From Candidatus Aerophobota bacterium (GTDB lineage Bacteria; Aerophobota; Aerophobia; Aerophobales; B47-G16), in assembly GCA_003648815.1 (NCBI GenBank), contig QMPZ01000008.1, positions 1 to 24,646 on the forward strand: a stretch of 24,646 nucleotides of DNA, written 5' to 3'. Within the stretch, counting starts at the first letter, position 1; each line of letters starts with the position of its first letter. The notes under the pieces are model-generated. The model did not search any database and was not told the DNA's origin. It worked only from the letters and a program-made list of their open reading frames with translations. Below, in pieces: positions 7,093-14,227 of the stretch. Both the position numbers and the translations under genes were made by a program.

Positions 7093-8151
7093 TCACATCC
7101 ATCCATACTCATAGCCTGTCTGGTACATAGTCACGATGTTCTCTGGAGGACTGACCGCCTGAATGTTGTGGCAGGGAGCAAGGATGTAACCGCCTCCTTT
7201 TCCCAAAATGCGGATGTTGTCCATTACTTCCTGGCGTACTTCCTCCTTTGAGCCGAAGGCCAGAGTGTATTGATTATCCATTCCTCCATGAAAGATTACC
7301 TTATCGCCAAAATCTCGCTTGAGGGAGACACGGTCCATTCCCTTGCATCGCCATTGAATGGGATTCAGGATGTCGATGCCCGCTTCTATCATCTCTGGAA
7401 GAATCTGGCGAATGGCCCCATCGTTGTGATGAAACACGAAGGCACCGGCTTGATGAGCAAGGTCGATCATCCGCTTCATCCGGGGAAGGAGAAACTCGCG
7501 AATTTGCTGGGGAGAATACATCAGGCCCTCCTGCGAGCCCATATCTTCCGCCACGTAGGTGAGCATAACCTTGCCAGGAATCGCTTCATAAATACGCAGG
7601 GTGTTCTGGTAGCAGAAATCAAATAGCTTATCCAGACAAAAATGCACCATTTCAGGATTAAGAATCAAATCCATAAAAGCTTGCTGCTGACCACGCAGGT
7701 TCTTATATATCAAGAAAGGCTCCGAGCCGCCACCGCGAATAGGATAGTCCTCCTTCCCGATGATCTTTTTGGGAATTACCGAATAATCATACCAATCCAG
7801 GCTGGGCCAGCGATAATTTTTCTTAATCTCCTCAACTGTCTTATATTTAGATAGAGGATGATAAATGCATTCCCTATATACCCCCGTTCCGTAGTCCACA
7901 TCCCTGTAGCGGCATCCAAAGATATCACAATCCTTCGGAAGAGCTGGCCCAACGTACTCAGGATGTACATCGATGACATGGTCGATATGCAGGCGTTTGA
8001 ACAGTTCCTCCTCGCTTTCGCATTTTAAATACCTCATAAGCTTTCTGGTGGTCTCCGGGGTAGCCCAGTAGTCCATAGGAATTCGATCGGGCTTTTGACG
8101 GTTGAGCACGGCAAGCCAGCGTTCCCTCGGTGTCATGCTTTCCTTGGGCAT
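7093..8151 (-). CDS. Uroporphyrinogen decarboxylase-superfamily protein, probable methyltransferase
   Basis: ATG 8151 is preferred because a perfect AAGGAGG lies five bases upstream; an ATG at 8172 overlapping the previous stop (ATGA) is the alternative. The product has 352 residues. The UroD-type barrel is shown by RERWLAVLNRQKPDRIPMDYW near the start (RERWLAVLNR, KPDRIPMDYW), SPQQIREFLLP, H-x-D-G at 242-245, GIDILNPIQ, FHGGMDN and APCHNI (C327). MtaA/MtbA-type methylcobamide methyltransferases bind zinc through HxC plus a later Cys. Here Asp occupies the Cys position, as in the HxDG subgroup. Given the corrinoid-activation gene upstream, transfer of a methyl group to or from a corrinoid is more likely than haem synthesis, for which no other genes are present. 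The substrate is unknown. Confidence 0.85.
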   Translation of the reverse strand: MPKESMTPRERWLAVLNRQKPDRIPMDYWATPETTRKLMRYLKCESEEELFKRLHIDHVIDVHPEYVGPALPKDCDIFGCRYRDVDYGTGVYRECIYHPLSKYKTVEEIKKNYRWPSLDWYDYSVIPKKIIGKEDYPIRGGGSEPFLIYKNLRGQQQAFMDLILNPEMVHFCLDKLFDFCYQNTLRIYEAIPGKVMLTYVAEDMGSQEGLMYSPQQIREFLLPRMKRMIDLAHQAGAFVFHHNDGAIRQILPEMIEAGIDILNPIQWRCKGMDRVSLKRDFGDKVIFHGGMDNQYTLAFGSKEEVRQEVMDNIRILGKGGGYILAPCHNIQAVSPPENIVTMYQTGYEYGWM

Positions 8152-8168
8152 AGTTTCCTCCTTTTTAG

Positions 8169-9344
8169 TCATACTGCTAAGGAAGCTTCCTTCCACCTGG
8201 ACTTTATCTTCTTTATCTCTGGTCTGGATTCAAACTCCTCAGGCTTGGGAATTCCAAAGGTCTCCCGTTTGACATCCAGATAATAAAGGTAATTCTCAAA
8301 GGTCACATCAGGAGGACAGCGATGATCCACGTGAGGAATCCAACCTCCCTCAAGGACATAAGGTTTTATGCGTTTTATCTCTGCCTTGATGGCCTCTTTT
8401 CCTGCGATGAGAGCACGTTTGTCAACTCCGCCGAGGATGACTACCTTATCCTTGTATTTTTTGCGAATGGCGATGGGGTCCGAGCCTGCAGCTACCTCCA
8501 CGGGAAATATGCCGTTTACACCTCCCTCCAGCCAGGGATCAATCATCTCATTGATATTGCCATCACAGTCGGTGTAGATGATATCACAGCCATTTTCCCT
8601 GAGAATGTCGGTAATACGCTTATAGTTTGGGGTGAGGAACTTTCGGACCATCTTTGGAGAGATGATGGGCCCCTGTCTGAAGCACATATCCTCCCAGCCT
8701 GCTCCATAGTCTATCCTGATCTCCTTTGCACTGCGCTTTATCACCGAACAGGTCAGATCCGCGAGGTGGGAGACCATCTCCTGGACCAGCTCAGGATCAT
8801 CATAGCACATCATGGCGATGCCCTCAAATCCTGCCCAGTTGCGCAGCCATCCGAAGAGACTGCCGATGCTGATGCCCACGGGCTTGTCCCAATCCGGGTC
8901 GTTGTAACGAGCCTTAATTTCCTCCCAATCCTTCCGATTTTCAGGATAGCGAACCTTCAGCTTAGCATCCAGTCGAGGCTTGAAAATCTCCTCCCATTCC
9001 CTGCGTCCCTTAAGGGGAAACTCAAGATAATGGGGAATTGTGGAGGTTCCGTCCTTGAAGACCTTCTTCTTTACCCCATCGGTGTCCATGATGATTTGAT
9101 ACTTTTCGGTTTCCTCAATTACCTTACGTTCGAATTCTGGATAAAGTCCCAATATTACCGGAACTTCGCTGCGGGCGGAAAACCCAAAATACCTTTCCGC
9201 GGCAGCGTTGTCGTTTATCTCCTCTGGAAGTCCCTGCTCGTGCCACACCTTAAAGGTCTCATCCCAATAACCAAACTCCTCATCAGGAATATGATCCACC
9301 GGCTGAAAGTGCATACAGCGAATCCATCTTTCTCGATCCGTCAT
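8169..9344 (-). CDS. Uroporphyrinogen decarboxylase-superfamily protein, second paralog
   Basis: A 391-residue protein starting at ATG 9344 after GAGGAGG. DRERWIRCMHFQPVDHIP at the start (RERWIRCMHF, PVDHIP), RQGPIISPKMVRKFLTP, YTDCDGNI (258-264), GIFPVEVAAGSDP and VILGGVDKR place it in the UroD superfamily. The motif equivalent to HxCG/HxDG reads D259-C260-D261-G262, and HRC (341-343) occupies the later cysteine region. It is only distantly similar to its downstream neighbour, so the pair is not a recent duplication. It lies 15 bases after nadA and is followed directly by the other paralog. The two may act as a hetero-pair, or as methyltransferases for different substrates; neither can be decided from sequence. 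Confidence 0.85.
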   Translation of the reverse strand: MTDRERWIRCMHFQPVDHIPDEEFGYWDETFKVWHEQGLPEEINDNAAAERYFGFSARSEVPVILGLYPEFERKVIEETEKYQIIMDTDGVKKKVFKDGTSTIPHYLEFPLKGRREWEEIFKPRLDAKLKVRYPENRKDWEEIKARYNDPDWDKPVGISIGSLFGWLRNWAGFEGIAMMCYDDPELVQEMVSHLADLTCSVIKRSAKEIRIDYGAGWEDMCFRQGPIISPKMVRKFLTPNYKRITDILRENGCDIIYTDCDGNINEMIDPWLEGGVNGIFPVEVAAGSDPIAIRKKYKDKVVILGGVDKRALIAGKEAIKAEIKRIKPYVLEGGWIPHVDHRCPPDVTFENYLYYLDVKRETFGIPKPEEFESRPEIKKIKSRWKEASLAV

Positions 9345-9359
9345 ATAAGCCTCCTCACC

Positions 9360-10268
9360 TTATTTTCTAATTTTTAACATCCTTTCCAGAGCTTTTCTCG
9401 CCCTTATGGCTATATCATTTGGAATCTTGACCTGATATTGCATTTCCTTTAAGGACAGGGCCACCTTCTCCAAGGTTATCAGCTTCATGTCCTTGCAGAT
9501 GGCCCTTTCTGAGGCTGGATAAAACTTTTTGTCAGGATTTTGAGCTTTCAGTTTATGAAGCATGCCCACCTCTGTGCCCACGATGAATTCCTTGAAGTTA
9601 TTTTCCGAGGCATATTTTGCCATCTGAGCTGTGGAGCCCACATAATCTGCCAGCTCTATTACCTCAGGTGGGCACTCCGGATGGACCATAACCCTTGCCC
9701 CGGGATACTTCATCCTTTTTCGTCTTATGTCCTCCTTTCCAATGTTAAGGTGATGGACATAACAGAAGCCGTCCCAGCTGATAACTTTCTTGTTCGTCCT
9801 GGAGGCGACGAACCTGCCCAAGTTTTTATCTGGAAGAAACAAAATCTCCTCTTCCCTTAAGGAGTTGACGACATCCACGGCATTCGCTGAGGTGCAGCAA
9901 ATATCGCTTTCCGCTTTGACCGCAGCAGACGAGTTCACATAGCTCACCACTGCAGCGTTGGGATATTTTTTCTTCATAGCCCTCAGCTTTTCCAATGTGG
10001 CCATATCTGCCAGGGCACATCCTGCATCTTTGTCAGGCAAGAGGATGACCTTATCGGGATTGAGCACAGCAGCCGTCTCGGCCATAAAGCGTACTCCACA
10101 GAAAACAATTACCTCGGCCCTTATGCTGATGGCCATTCGACTCAAACCCAAGGAATCTCCAGTAAAGTCAGCTATGTCCTGAACCTCACCTCTCTGGTAA
10201 ACGTGAGATAGGATAACGGCGTTTCTCTTTTTCTTAAGTTCTTTTATTTCCTCAATTAGCTTTTCCAT
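9360..10268 (-). CDS. nadA: Quinolinate synthase NadA
   Basis: A 302-residue protein that condenses iminoaspartate with dihydroxyacetone phosphate to quinolinate in NAD synthesis. The three expected 4Fe-4S ligands are present: C84 in AGCALADM, C169 in WDGFCYVHH and C258 in AICKDMKLITLEKV. The N-terminal repeat unit ILSHVYQRGEVQDIADFTGDSL (LSHVYQRGEVQDIADF) and VHPECPPEV are typical, and the length fits the short archaeal/Thermotoga form. No nadB or nadC is nearby; instead it sits in an operon with corrinoid and UroD-type genes, which is odd. A shared need for 4Fe-4S cluster handling or for NAD supply would be a guess. The gene identity is sure. Confidence 0.95.
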   Translation of the reverse strand: MEKLIEEIKELKKKRNAVILSHVYQRGEVQDIADFTGDSLGLSRMAISIRAEVIVFCGVRFMAETAAVLNPDKVILLPDKDAGCALADMATLEKLRAMKKKYPNAAVVSYVNSSAAVKAESDICCTSANAVDVVNSLREEEILFLPDKNLGRFVASRTNKKVISWDGFCYVHHLNIGKEDIRRKRMKYPGARVMVHPECPPEVIELADYVGSTAQMAKYASENNFKEFIVGTEVGMLHKLKAQNPDKKFYPASERAICKDMKLITLEKVALSLKEMQYQVKIPNDIAIRARKALERMLKIRK

Positions 10269-10291
10269 GGCTTACTCTTTTCATCTTTTTC

Positions 10292-10504
10292 TTACCACCA
10301 TCTGCCCCTCTCCTTATATATCCTGATGAAGTTCTCAATTGAACGATCATAGCTCTTTTCCACATCGTCAGGAAAGAAACAGGCTGGCAGCTCCCCCATG
10401 CTCCAATGATACCTTATACACTCACAGCAAATTCCTTTTCTGCTACAGGGCTCATAGGTGCAGTTACACCTTTTCTTGTTTTGTTCGACGCTGCATTCTC
10501 GCAT
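10292..10504 (-). CDS. Small cysteine-rich protein (DUF6485-like)
   Basis: Only 70 residues, starting at ATG 10504 after a strong GGAGGAGG site. Cysteines fall at 4, 13, 15, 20, 26, 27, 29 and 42, most of them in CNCTYEPCSRKGICCECIRY, followed by GELPACFFP. From memory this matches DUF6485. The spacing would suit zinc or iron-sulfur binding, but no function is known to me. It lies 23 bases before nadA and 55 bases after the J-domain gene, so it is probably co-transcribed. It has no signal peptide or membrane segment. Confidence 0.8.
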   Translation of the reverse strand: MRECSVEQNKKRCNCTYEPCSRKGICCECIRYHWSMGELPACFFPDDVEKSYDRSIENFIRIYKERGRWW

Positions 10505-10559
10505 AGCTTATCCTCCTCCTATCTTAATGATAAGAGAATTTCCCCGAAATATTAGCAGT

Positions 10560-10871
10560 TTACCTTCCTTCCAGCCAGTCCTGATAAAACCTCTTCATGT
10601 CCCGCTCAGGCTCACACCTTTCCACATCTTCCTTTCTAAAAGAAATCTTATACTCCTCAATATAGCTTAACAGAAGCTCATAGGCTCGATTGATCTCTGC
10701 CATCCTTTTCTCATTTTCTCTTCTTTCTGCCTCATTACGGTATCTGTCCGGATGATGCCTCTTCACCATCGTCCTGTAAGCCTCCTTTATCTCGCTGACA
10801 GTGGCTTCGCTGGAAAGACCAAGCAACTTCCTCGCCGCATTTATCTTCTCAAAGTTAAACTCAGCCATCAT
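10560..10871 (-). CDS. Stand-alone J-domain (DnaJ-like) protein
   Basis: A 103-residue cytosolic protein made of a J-domain (about residues 5-68) plus a short charged tail. The HPD motif that stimulates Hsp70 ATPase is present in VKRHHPDRYR, and the flanking helices (ARKLLGLSSEATVSEIKEAYR as ARKLLGLSS, SEIKEAYR; AEINRAYELLL) are intact. It lacks the G/F, zinc-finger and substrate-binding domains of DnaJ, so it is a specialised co-chaperone; a dedicated role in maturing an iron-sulfur or corrinoid protein from this operon is conceivable. It starts at an ATGATG pair (10871/10868) with no clear Shine-Dalgarno site. A candidate promoter lies just upstream. Confidence 0.88.
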   Translation of the reverse strand: MMAEFNFEKINAARKLLGLSSEATVSEIKEAYRTMVKRHHPDRYRNEAERRENEKRMAEINRAYELLLSYIEEYKISFRKEDVERCEPERDMKRFYQDWLEGR

Positions 10872-10911
10872 CGAATCCGGTCAAATCTTTTTGCTCCTAA
10901 GAATTTATCCT

Positions 10912-10940
10912 ATTCTATCATATCATACCTTCTCAGCCAA
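10912..10940 (-). promoter_or_regulatory. Candidate internal promoter before the J-domain gene
   Basis: On the minus strand TTGGCT (10940-10935) and TAGAAT (10917-10912) have a 17-base spacer. The -35 element overlaps the end of the corrinoid-activator gene. It would allow the J-domain, DUF6485, nadA and UroD genes to be expressed apart from the two upstream genes. Confidence 0.38.
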
Positions 10941-12525
10941 CTCTCAATTCCCTAAAATTCTGTTCCTCGAGCATAAGCCTTTCTCCATAGTTGGGGATTA
11001 ACTCAAGGTCGATATGTTCCACCCTTCCCACCGACTTTTCCGCAAGCTCCCTTCTCTTTCTGGAAAGAAGCATCTCCTTTGCCCCTTCGGCAGCAGCATT
11101 TCCTACCTGGACTATCCTTTCCAAGGAAACCGCGGGTACCAGCCCTATTTCCCTGGCGTTTTCCTTGTCGATAAAGGAGCCAAAGGAACCTGCTAAATAC
11201 ACTCTGTTCACTTTTTCCGTGCCTATTCCGGCTTTCTCCAGCAAGACCTTTATTCCGAGGGAGATAGCGGCTTTACTCCACATCAGGCCGTTTTCTCCCT
11301 TTATCTGGTTTTGAGTTATATAAATCCTTTCCGTGATCTTGAATATCCTTCCTTCTTTAAGGTATCCGTTTTCATCCATCTTTCTATTTTTGATCAGCTC
11401 TGCCAGCAGGTCAATTATTCCCGAGCCACAAATTCCCACCGGCTCCACATCGCCTATGGTCCTCCACCTTATTCTACCGCCATCTAAGCTTATCCTCTGA
11501 ATTGCTCCCTTTAAGGCAGGCATGGGCTCCAGAGCCGGTCCTGCCGCACAGGATGTCGCAATTATCCTATCCTCGCACTTTAACACTACCTCTCCGTTTG
11601 TGCCGATATCTATGGCCATGATTACCTCGTCACAGTCGTCGAACAACCCCGTCGAAAGACAAACAGCTGTCGTGTCTGCACCTACATGAGAGCCTATCAG
11701 AGGAGCACCATAGACGTTGGCGTTCTCATTTATATTCAGGGAAAGCTGGCAGGCTTTTCTGTTTAGAAAGGTTGGGCCCCCCTCCAGTTCAGTTATTGAT
11801 TTGAAGGGTCTGACTCCGATACTCTGCACATTCAGGCCGAAAAATATGTCCCTCATAGTACTGTTTCCAACTATGACCATCTCGTAAATCTGATTCTTAT
11901 CGCAGGGCATCTTCTCTATCTGCTCGTTGAGGTAAGAGATTAACCTTCTGTGAAGCCGACCAGGGTTTTCTCTGTCATATATTATCCTGCTTATGACATC
12001 ATTTCCATCGATCGTTCTCTGAGGGTTCTCGAAGGCCAGGGTGTGAACAAGGTCCCCACTTTCGAGGTCTAAAAGGTGCAGAACAATCGTGGTAGTTCCT
12101 ATATCTGCAGCTATTCCATAAATATGACCACGGTATCTGTCGATCTCTTTCCCATCAAATACGACCTTGCTGCCCACCCTTCTGGTCAAGGGGTCCAATC
12201 TTATTTTCCTTCCCCTTCCCCTGCTGAAAATTTGCTCAAGAGCTCCGTGATGAAGGACCCTCACGTATATATCCGTGGACTCATCCTCAACAAGAGCCTG
12301 ACAGGCCAGTCTTTCCCCCTCACCCAGCTCTTTCTCAAGCTCCGTTTTATTGTTTAAGGCCTTATGGCCTTTTTCGATGAAGACCTTGCACTCCTTGCAT
12401 TTTCCCAGGCCCCCACAACCAGAGCTTATAGGTATGCTTAGCTCCTTAGCATAATCTAAAATGCTTTTCCCCTTGCGAAGTTTTGCCCTTTTACCAAACT
12501 GTGGGAAATAAATTTCGTGCTCCAT
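10933..12525 (-). CDS. Reductive activator of corrinoid proteins (RACo/ASKHA, DUF4445) with 2Fe-2S domain
   Basis: A 530-residue protein. The N-terminal 80 residues are a plant-type 2Fe-2S ferredoxin domain with C37-x5-C43-x2-C46 and C75. The rest is an ASKHA ATPase-like domain: IAADIGTTTIVLHLLD is the phosphate-1 loop and AIDIGTNGEVVLK the second, with VYLAGSFGSFIDKENA near the C-terminus. RACo proteins use ATP to drive reduction of inactive cob(II)amide to Co(I) on corrinoid methyl carriers. Its presence with two UroD-superfamily proteins and a homocysteine methyltransferase is the main evidence for corrinoid chemistry here, although no corrinoid protein lies in the window. ATG 12525 follows GAAGGAC; 30 bases separate it from the DUF362 gene. 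Confidence 0.92.
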   Translation of the reverse strand: MEHEIYFPQFGKRAKLRKGKSILDYAKELSIPISSGCGGLGKCKECKVFIEKGHKALNNKTELEKELGEGERLACQALVEDESTDIYVRVLHHGALEQIFSRGRGRKIRLDPLTRRVGSKVVFDGKEIDRYRGHIYGIAADIGTTTIVLHLLDLESGDLVHTLAFENPQRTIDGNDVISRIIYDRENPGRLHRRLISYLNEQIEKMPCDKNQIYEMVIVGNSTMRDIFFGLNVQSIGVRPFKSITELEGGPTFLNRKACQLSLNINENANVYGAPLIGSHVGADTTAVCLSTGLFDDCDEVIMAIDIGTNGEVVLKCEDRIIATSCAAGPALEPMPALKGAIQRISLDGGRIRWRTIGDVEPVGICGSGIIDLLAELIKNRKMDENGYLKEGRIFKITERIYITQNQIKGENGLMWSKAAISLGIKVLLEKAGIGTEKVNRVYLAGSFGSFIDKENAREIGLVPAVSLERIVQVGNAAAEGAKEMLLSRKRRELAEKSVGRVEHIDLELIPNYGERLMLEEQNFRELRVG

Positions 12526-12555
12526 TATATCTTGTCCTTCTCAGCAGTTTTCGAG

Positions 12556-13668
12556 TTAAACTTCAATTAATTTATAACGTCGCGTTCCGAGACCTAACCT
12601 CTCGGCGTATTCTATCTGCCATTCATTCTCTATGGTTGGGAACAGGCCCTTAAACTTGTTCTTTCCCGGTTCAAGCTTGCTCTTCAACGCTGTTCCCTTT
12701 ATCCCTTGCTGAGCGTTCACCAGGTCCAATGAGGCCTGTTCGATGGCCACCGGATCCCTGGAAGCCAATATCCCCACGTCGGGGACTATGCTCGCATCGC
12801 TCCAGGAAGCACAATCGCAATCCGGGGTAATGTTCATTAAAAAGCTAAAGAACCCGACCTTGTCCTGTTTATCCTTCAAGGCCGCATAGACGTATTCCAC
12901 CATCTTCTCATGCAGGTTCTTCGATGACTCGTTCCACATTATGGAAATAGCACCTGTTGGACAAACTGTCACACACTCCATACAGCCTATGCATTTTCCA
13001 GAATTTATGTGTGATTTCTTATTCTCAATAGTTATGGCCTCAGCCGGGCACCATCTTTTGCACCTTGCACAGCCAATGCACTTGTCCTCATTGACCGAGG
13101 GAAGTACATTGGCGTGCATTATCTGCTTTCCTGCCGGACTGGCAACCCCCATTCCCACGTTCTTCATCGTCCCCCCAAAACCTGTCCCACCATGTCCCTT
13201 AAAATGAGTGACCACAATAAGAGCATCGGCATAATAAACCTCATTGCTGATTTTAGCCGACTTTATGTGTTTTTTGTTGATCTCCACCTCTGTATAGCTT
13301 CTTCCCCTAAGTCCGTCGGCGATGATGATGGGCGCACCGACGGTAGAATAGGAGAAGCCATTGGCGATGGCCGTATTCAAATGGTCCACCGCATTTTTCC
13401 TTGAGCCGCGATAGAGGGTGTTGGCATCGGTAAGAAATGGCTTTCCTCCTTTTTCCTTAACCTGTTCCACAATTTTTCTAACATAAATAGGTCTTATAAA
13501 TCCGGTATTTCCCGCCTCACCGAAGTGGAGCTTAATGGCGACCAAATCGTCCTCCTTGATTATCCTGTCAAAGCCTGCTCTCTTGAAAAGCCTGCCTATC
13601 TTGTTCAACAGGTTGTTCTCTCTGGAATTGCATCTGACGCTGGCAAAGTAGACCTGACTTTCCATCAT
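12556..13668 (-). CDS. DUF362 protein with two 4Fe-4S clusters
   Basis: A 370-residue protein with a DUF362 module wrapped around a bacterial-type two-cluster ferredoxin. The cluster ligands are C197-x2-C200-x2-C203-x3-C207 and C226-x2-C229-x2-C232-x3-C236. DUF362 features include IKLHFGEAGNTGFIRP (45-60), FLTDANTLYRGSR, THFKGHGGTGFGGTMKN and DPVAIEQASLDLVN. Biochemical function is not established for the family as far as I know; electron transfer is the reasonable inference. As first gene of the operon with the RACo-like activator 30 bases downstream, it could be the electron donor for corrinoid reduction. It begins at an ATGATG pair; the second ATG (13665) has the better spacing from GGGAGG. 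A strong promoter lies 25-53 bases upstream. Confidence 0.9.
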   Translation of the reverse strand: MMESQVYFASVRCNSRENNLLNKIGRLFKRAGFDRIIKEDDLVAIKLHFGEAGNTGFIRPIYVRKIVEQVKEKGGKPFLTDANTLYRGSRKNAVDHLNTAIANGFSYSTVGAPIIIADGLRGRSYTEVEINKKHIKSAKISNEVYYADALIVVTHFKGHGGTGFGGTMKNVGMGVASPAGKQIMHANVLPSVNEDKCIGCARCKRWCPAEAITIENKKSHINSGKCIGCMECVTVCPTGAISIMWNESSKNLHEKMVEYVYAALKDKQDKVGFFSFLMNITPDCDCASWSDASIVPDVGILASRDPVAIEQASLDLVNAQQGIKGTALKSKLEPGKNKFKGLFPTIENEWQIEYAERLGLGTRRYKLIEV

Positions 13669-13692
13669 TACCTCCCCATGTTTTTTGTTTTT

Positions 13693-13721
13693 TATATAGC
13701 AAAGAACTCACAGATTATCAA
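13693..13721 (-). promoter_or_regulatory. Promoter of the DUF362-corrinoid activator operon
   Basis: On the minus strand TTGATA (13721-13716) and TATATA (13698-13693) are separated by exactly 17 bases. Transcription from about 13686 gives a leader of only 20 bases with GGGAGG in it, so little room remains for leader regulation. Confidence 0.65.
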
Positions 13722-13766
13722 CCTTGTGCGGCTGAAGATTTTTATGAAAACTATAATACAATAACT

Positions 13767-13807
13767 AAAAAATAAAGACAAGAGCTCATCTCTCATCCGC
13801 TCTTGTC
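13767..13807 (-). terminator. Rho-independent terminator of the methyltransferase-DUF89-glutaredoxin operon
   Basis: On the minus strand GACAAGAGC (13807-13799) pairs perfectly with GCTCTTGTC (13785-13777) across a 13-base loop, followed by a T-rich tail TTTATTTTTT (13776-13767). It lies 109 bases after the glutaredoxin stop and upstream of the next operon's promoter. Confidence 0.8.
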
Positions 13808-13812
13808 CTAAC

Positions 13813-13866
13813 TTAGTGTTTTCTGTACTCCTTAGCTTCTGTTCGACTATCACCTCCCTTGCCCAT
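13813..13866 (-). CDS. Possible 17-codon ORF just before the terminator
   Basis: ATG 13866, with a weak TAAGG seven bases upstream, opens a 17-codon frame (MGKGGDSRTEAKEYRKH) that ends six bases before the terminator stem. It is very hydrophilic. I do not recognise it. It may be chance; its position between the last gene and the hairpin is the only reason to list it. Confidence 0.2.
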   Translation of the reverse strand: MGKGGDSRTEAKEYRKH

Positions 13867-13915
13867 TTATAACCTTAGCAACTCTGAGCTCATGGCAGAA
13901 AAGATACAAATCCCA

Positions 13916-14170
13916 TCACTCTCTCAATCCTAAAAGCCGATCTATCTTCGCCTTGTCAAATCCCACAACTTTTGCCCTGCCAATTAGAAGAACCGGCACG
14001 CCCATCTGTCCCGTCATTCTCACCACATCCTTGGCTGCGTCCGGATCCCTGTCCACCTTTATCTCCTTTACCCTTATTCCTTTTTGCCGAAGATAATTTT
14101 TCGCCCGATTACACCACGGACAGGAACTCGAAGAGAAAAGAATGACCTTAGGATGTCTTTTAGGTTTCAT
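13916..14170 (-). CDS. Glutaredoxin-like protein
   Basis: An 84-residue thioredoxin-fold protein with the redox motif C17-P-W-C20 after VILFSSSS, the cis-proline segment GQMGVPVLLIG (54-64) and a closing helix. Length and order match bacterial glutaredoxins and NrdH-like proteins. It would reduce disulfides or mixed disulfides in the cytosol; its partner is unknown. ATG 14170 follows AGGAGG by about nine bases. It is the last gene before the terminator, 57 bases after the MFS gene, so it is probably co-transcribed. Confidence 0.88.
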   Translation of the reverse strand: MKPKRHPKVILFSSSSCPWCNRAKNYLRQKGIRVKEIKVDRDPDAAKDVVRMTGQMGVPVLLIGRAKVVGFDKAKIDRLLGLRE

Positions 14171-14227
14171 TGGACTTGCCTCCTGAGAATAATCTCCAGT
14201 TTTACTCTGTGGCCAAAAGGGTATCTA

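Noticed and set aside
8322..9377. A long plus-strand open frame of 351 codons opposite the UroD gene
   Set aside because: The minus strand has a clear UroD-superfamily protein with a ribosome-binding site; the plus-strand translation has no domain pattern and is a shadow of it.
13690..13853. A minus-strand frame starting at a GTG within GGGAGGTGAT and running through the hairpin
   Set aside because: The GTG is part of the apparent Shine-Dalgarno sequence itself, the frame spans the terminator and the next promoter, and the product has no recognisable features.
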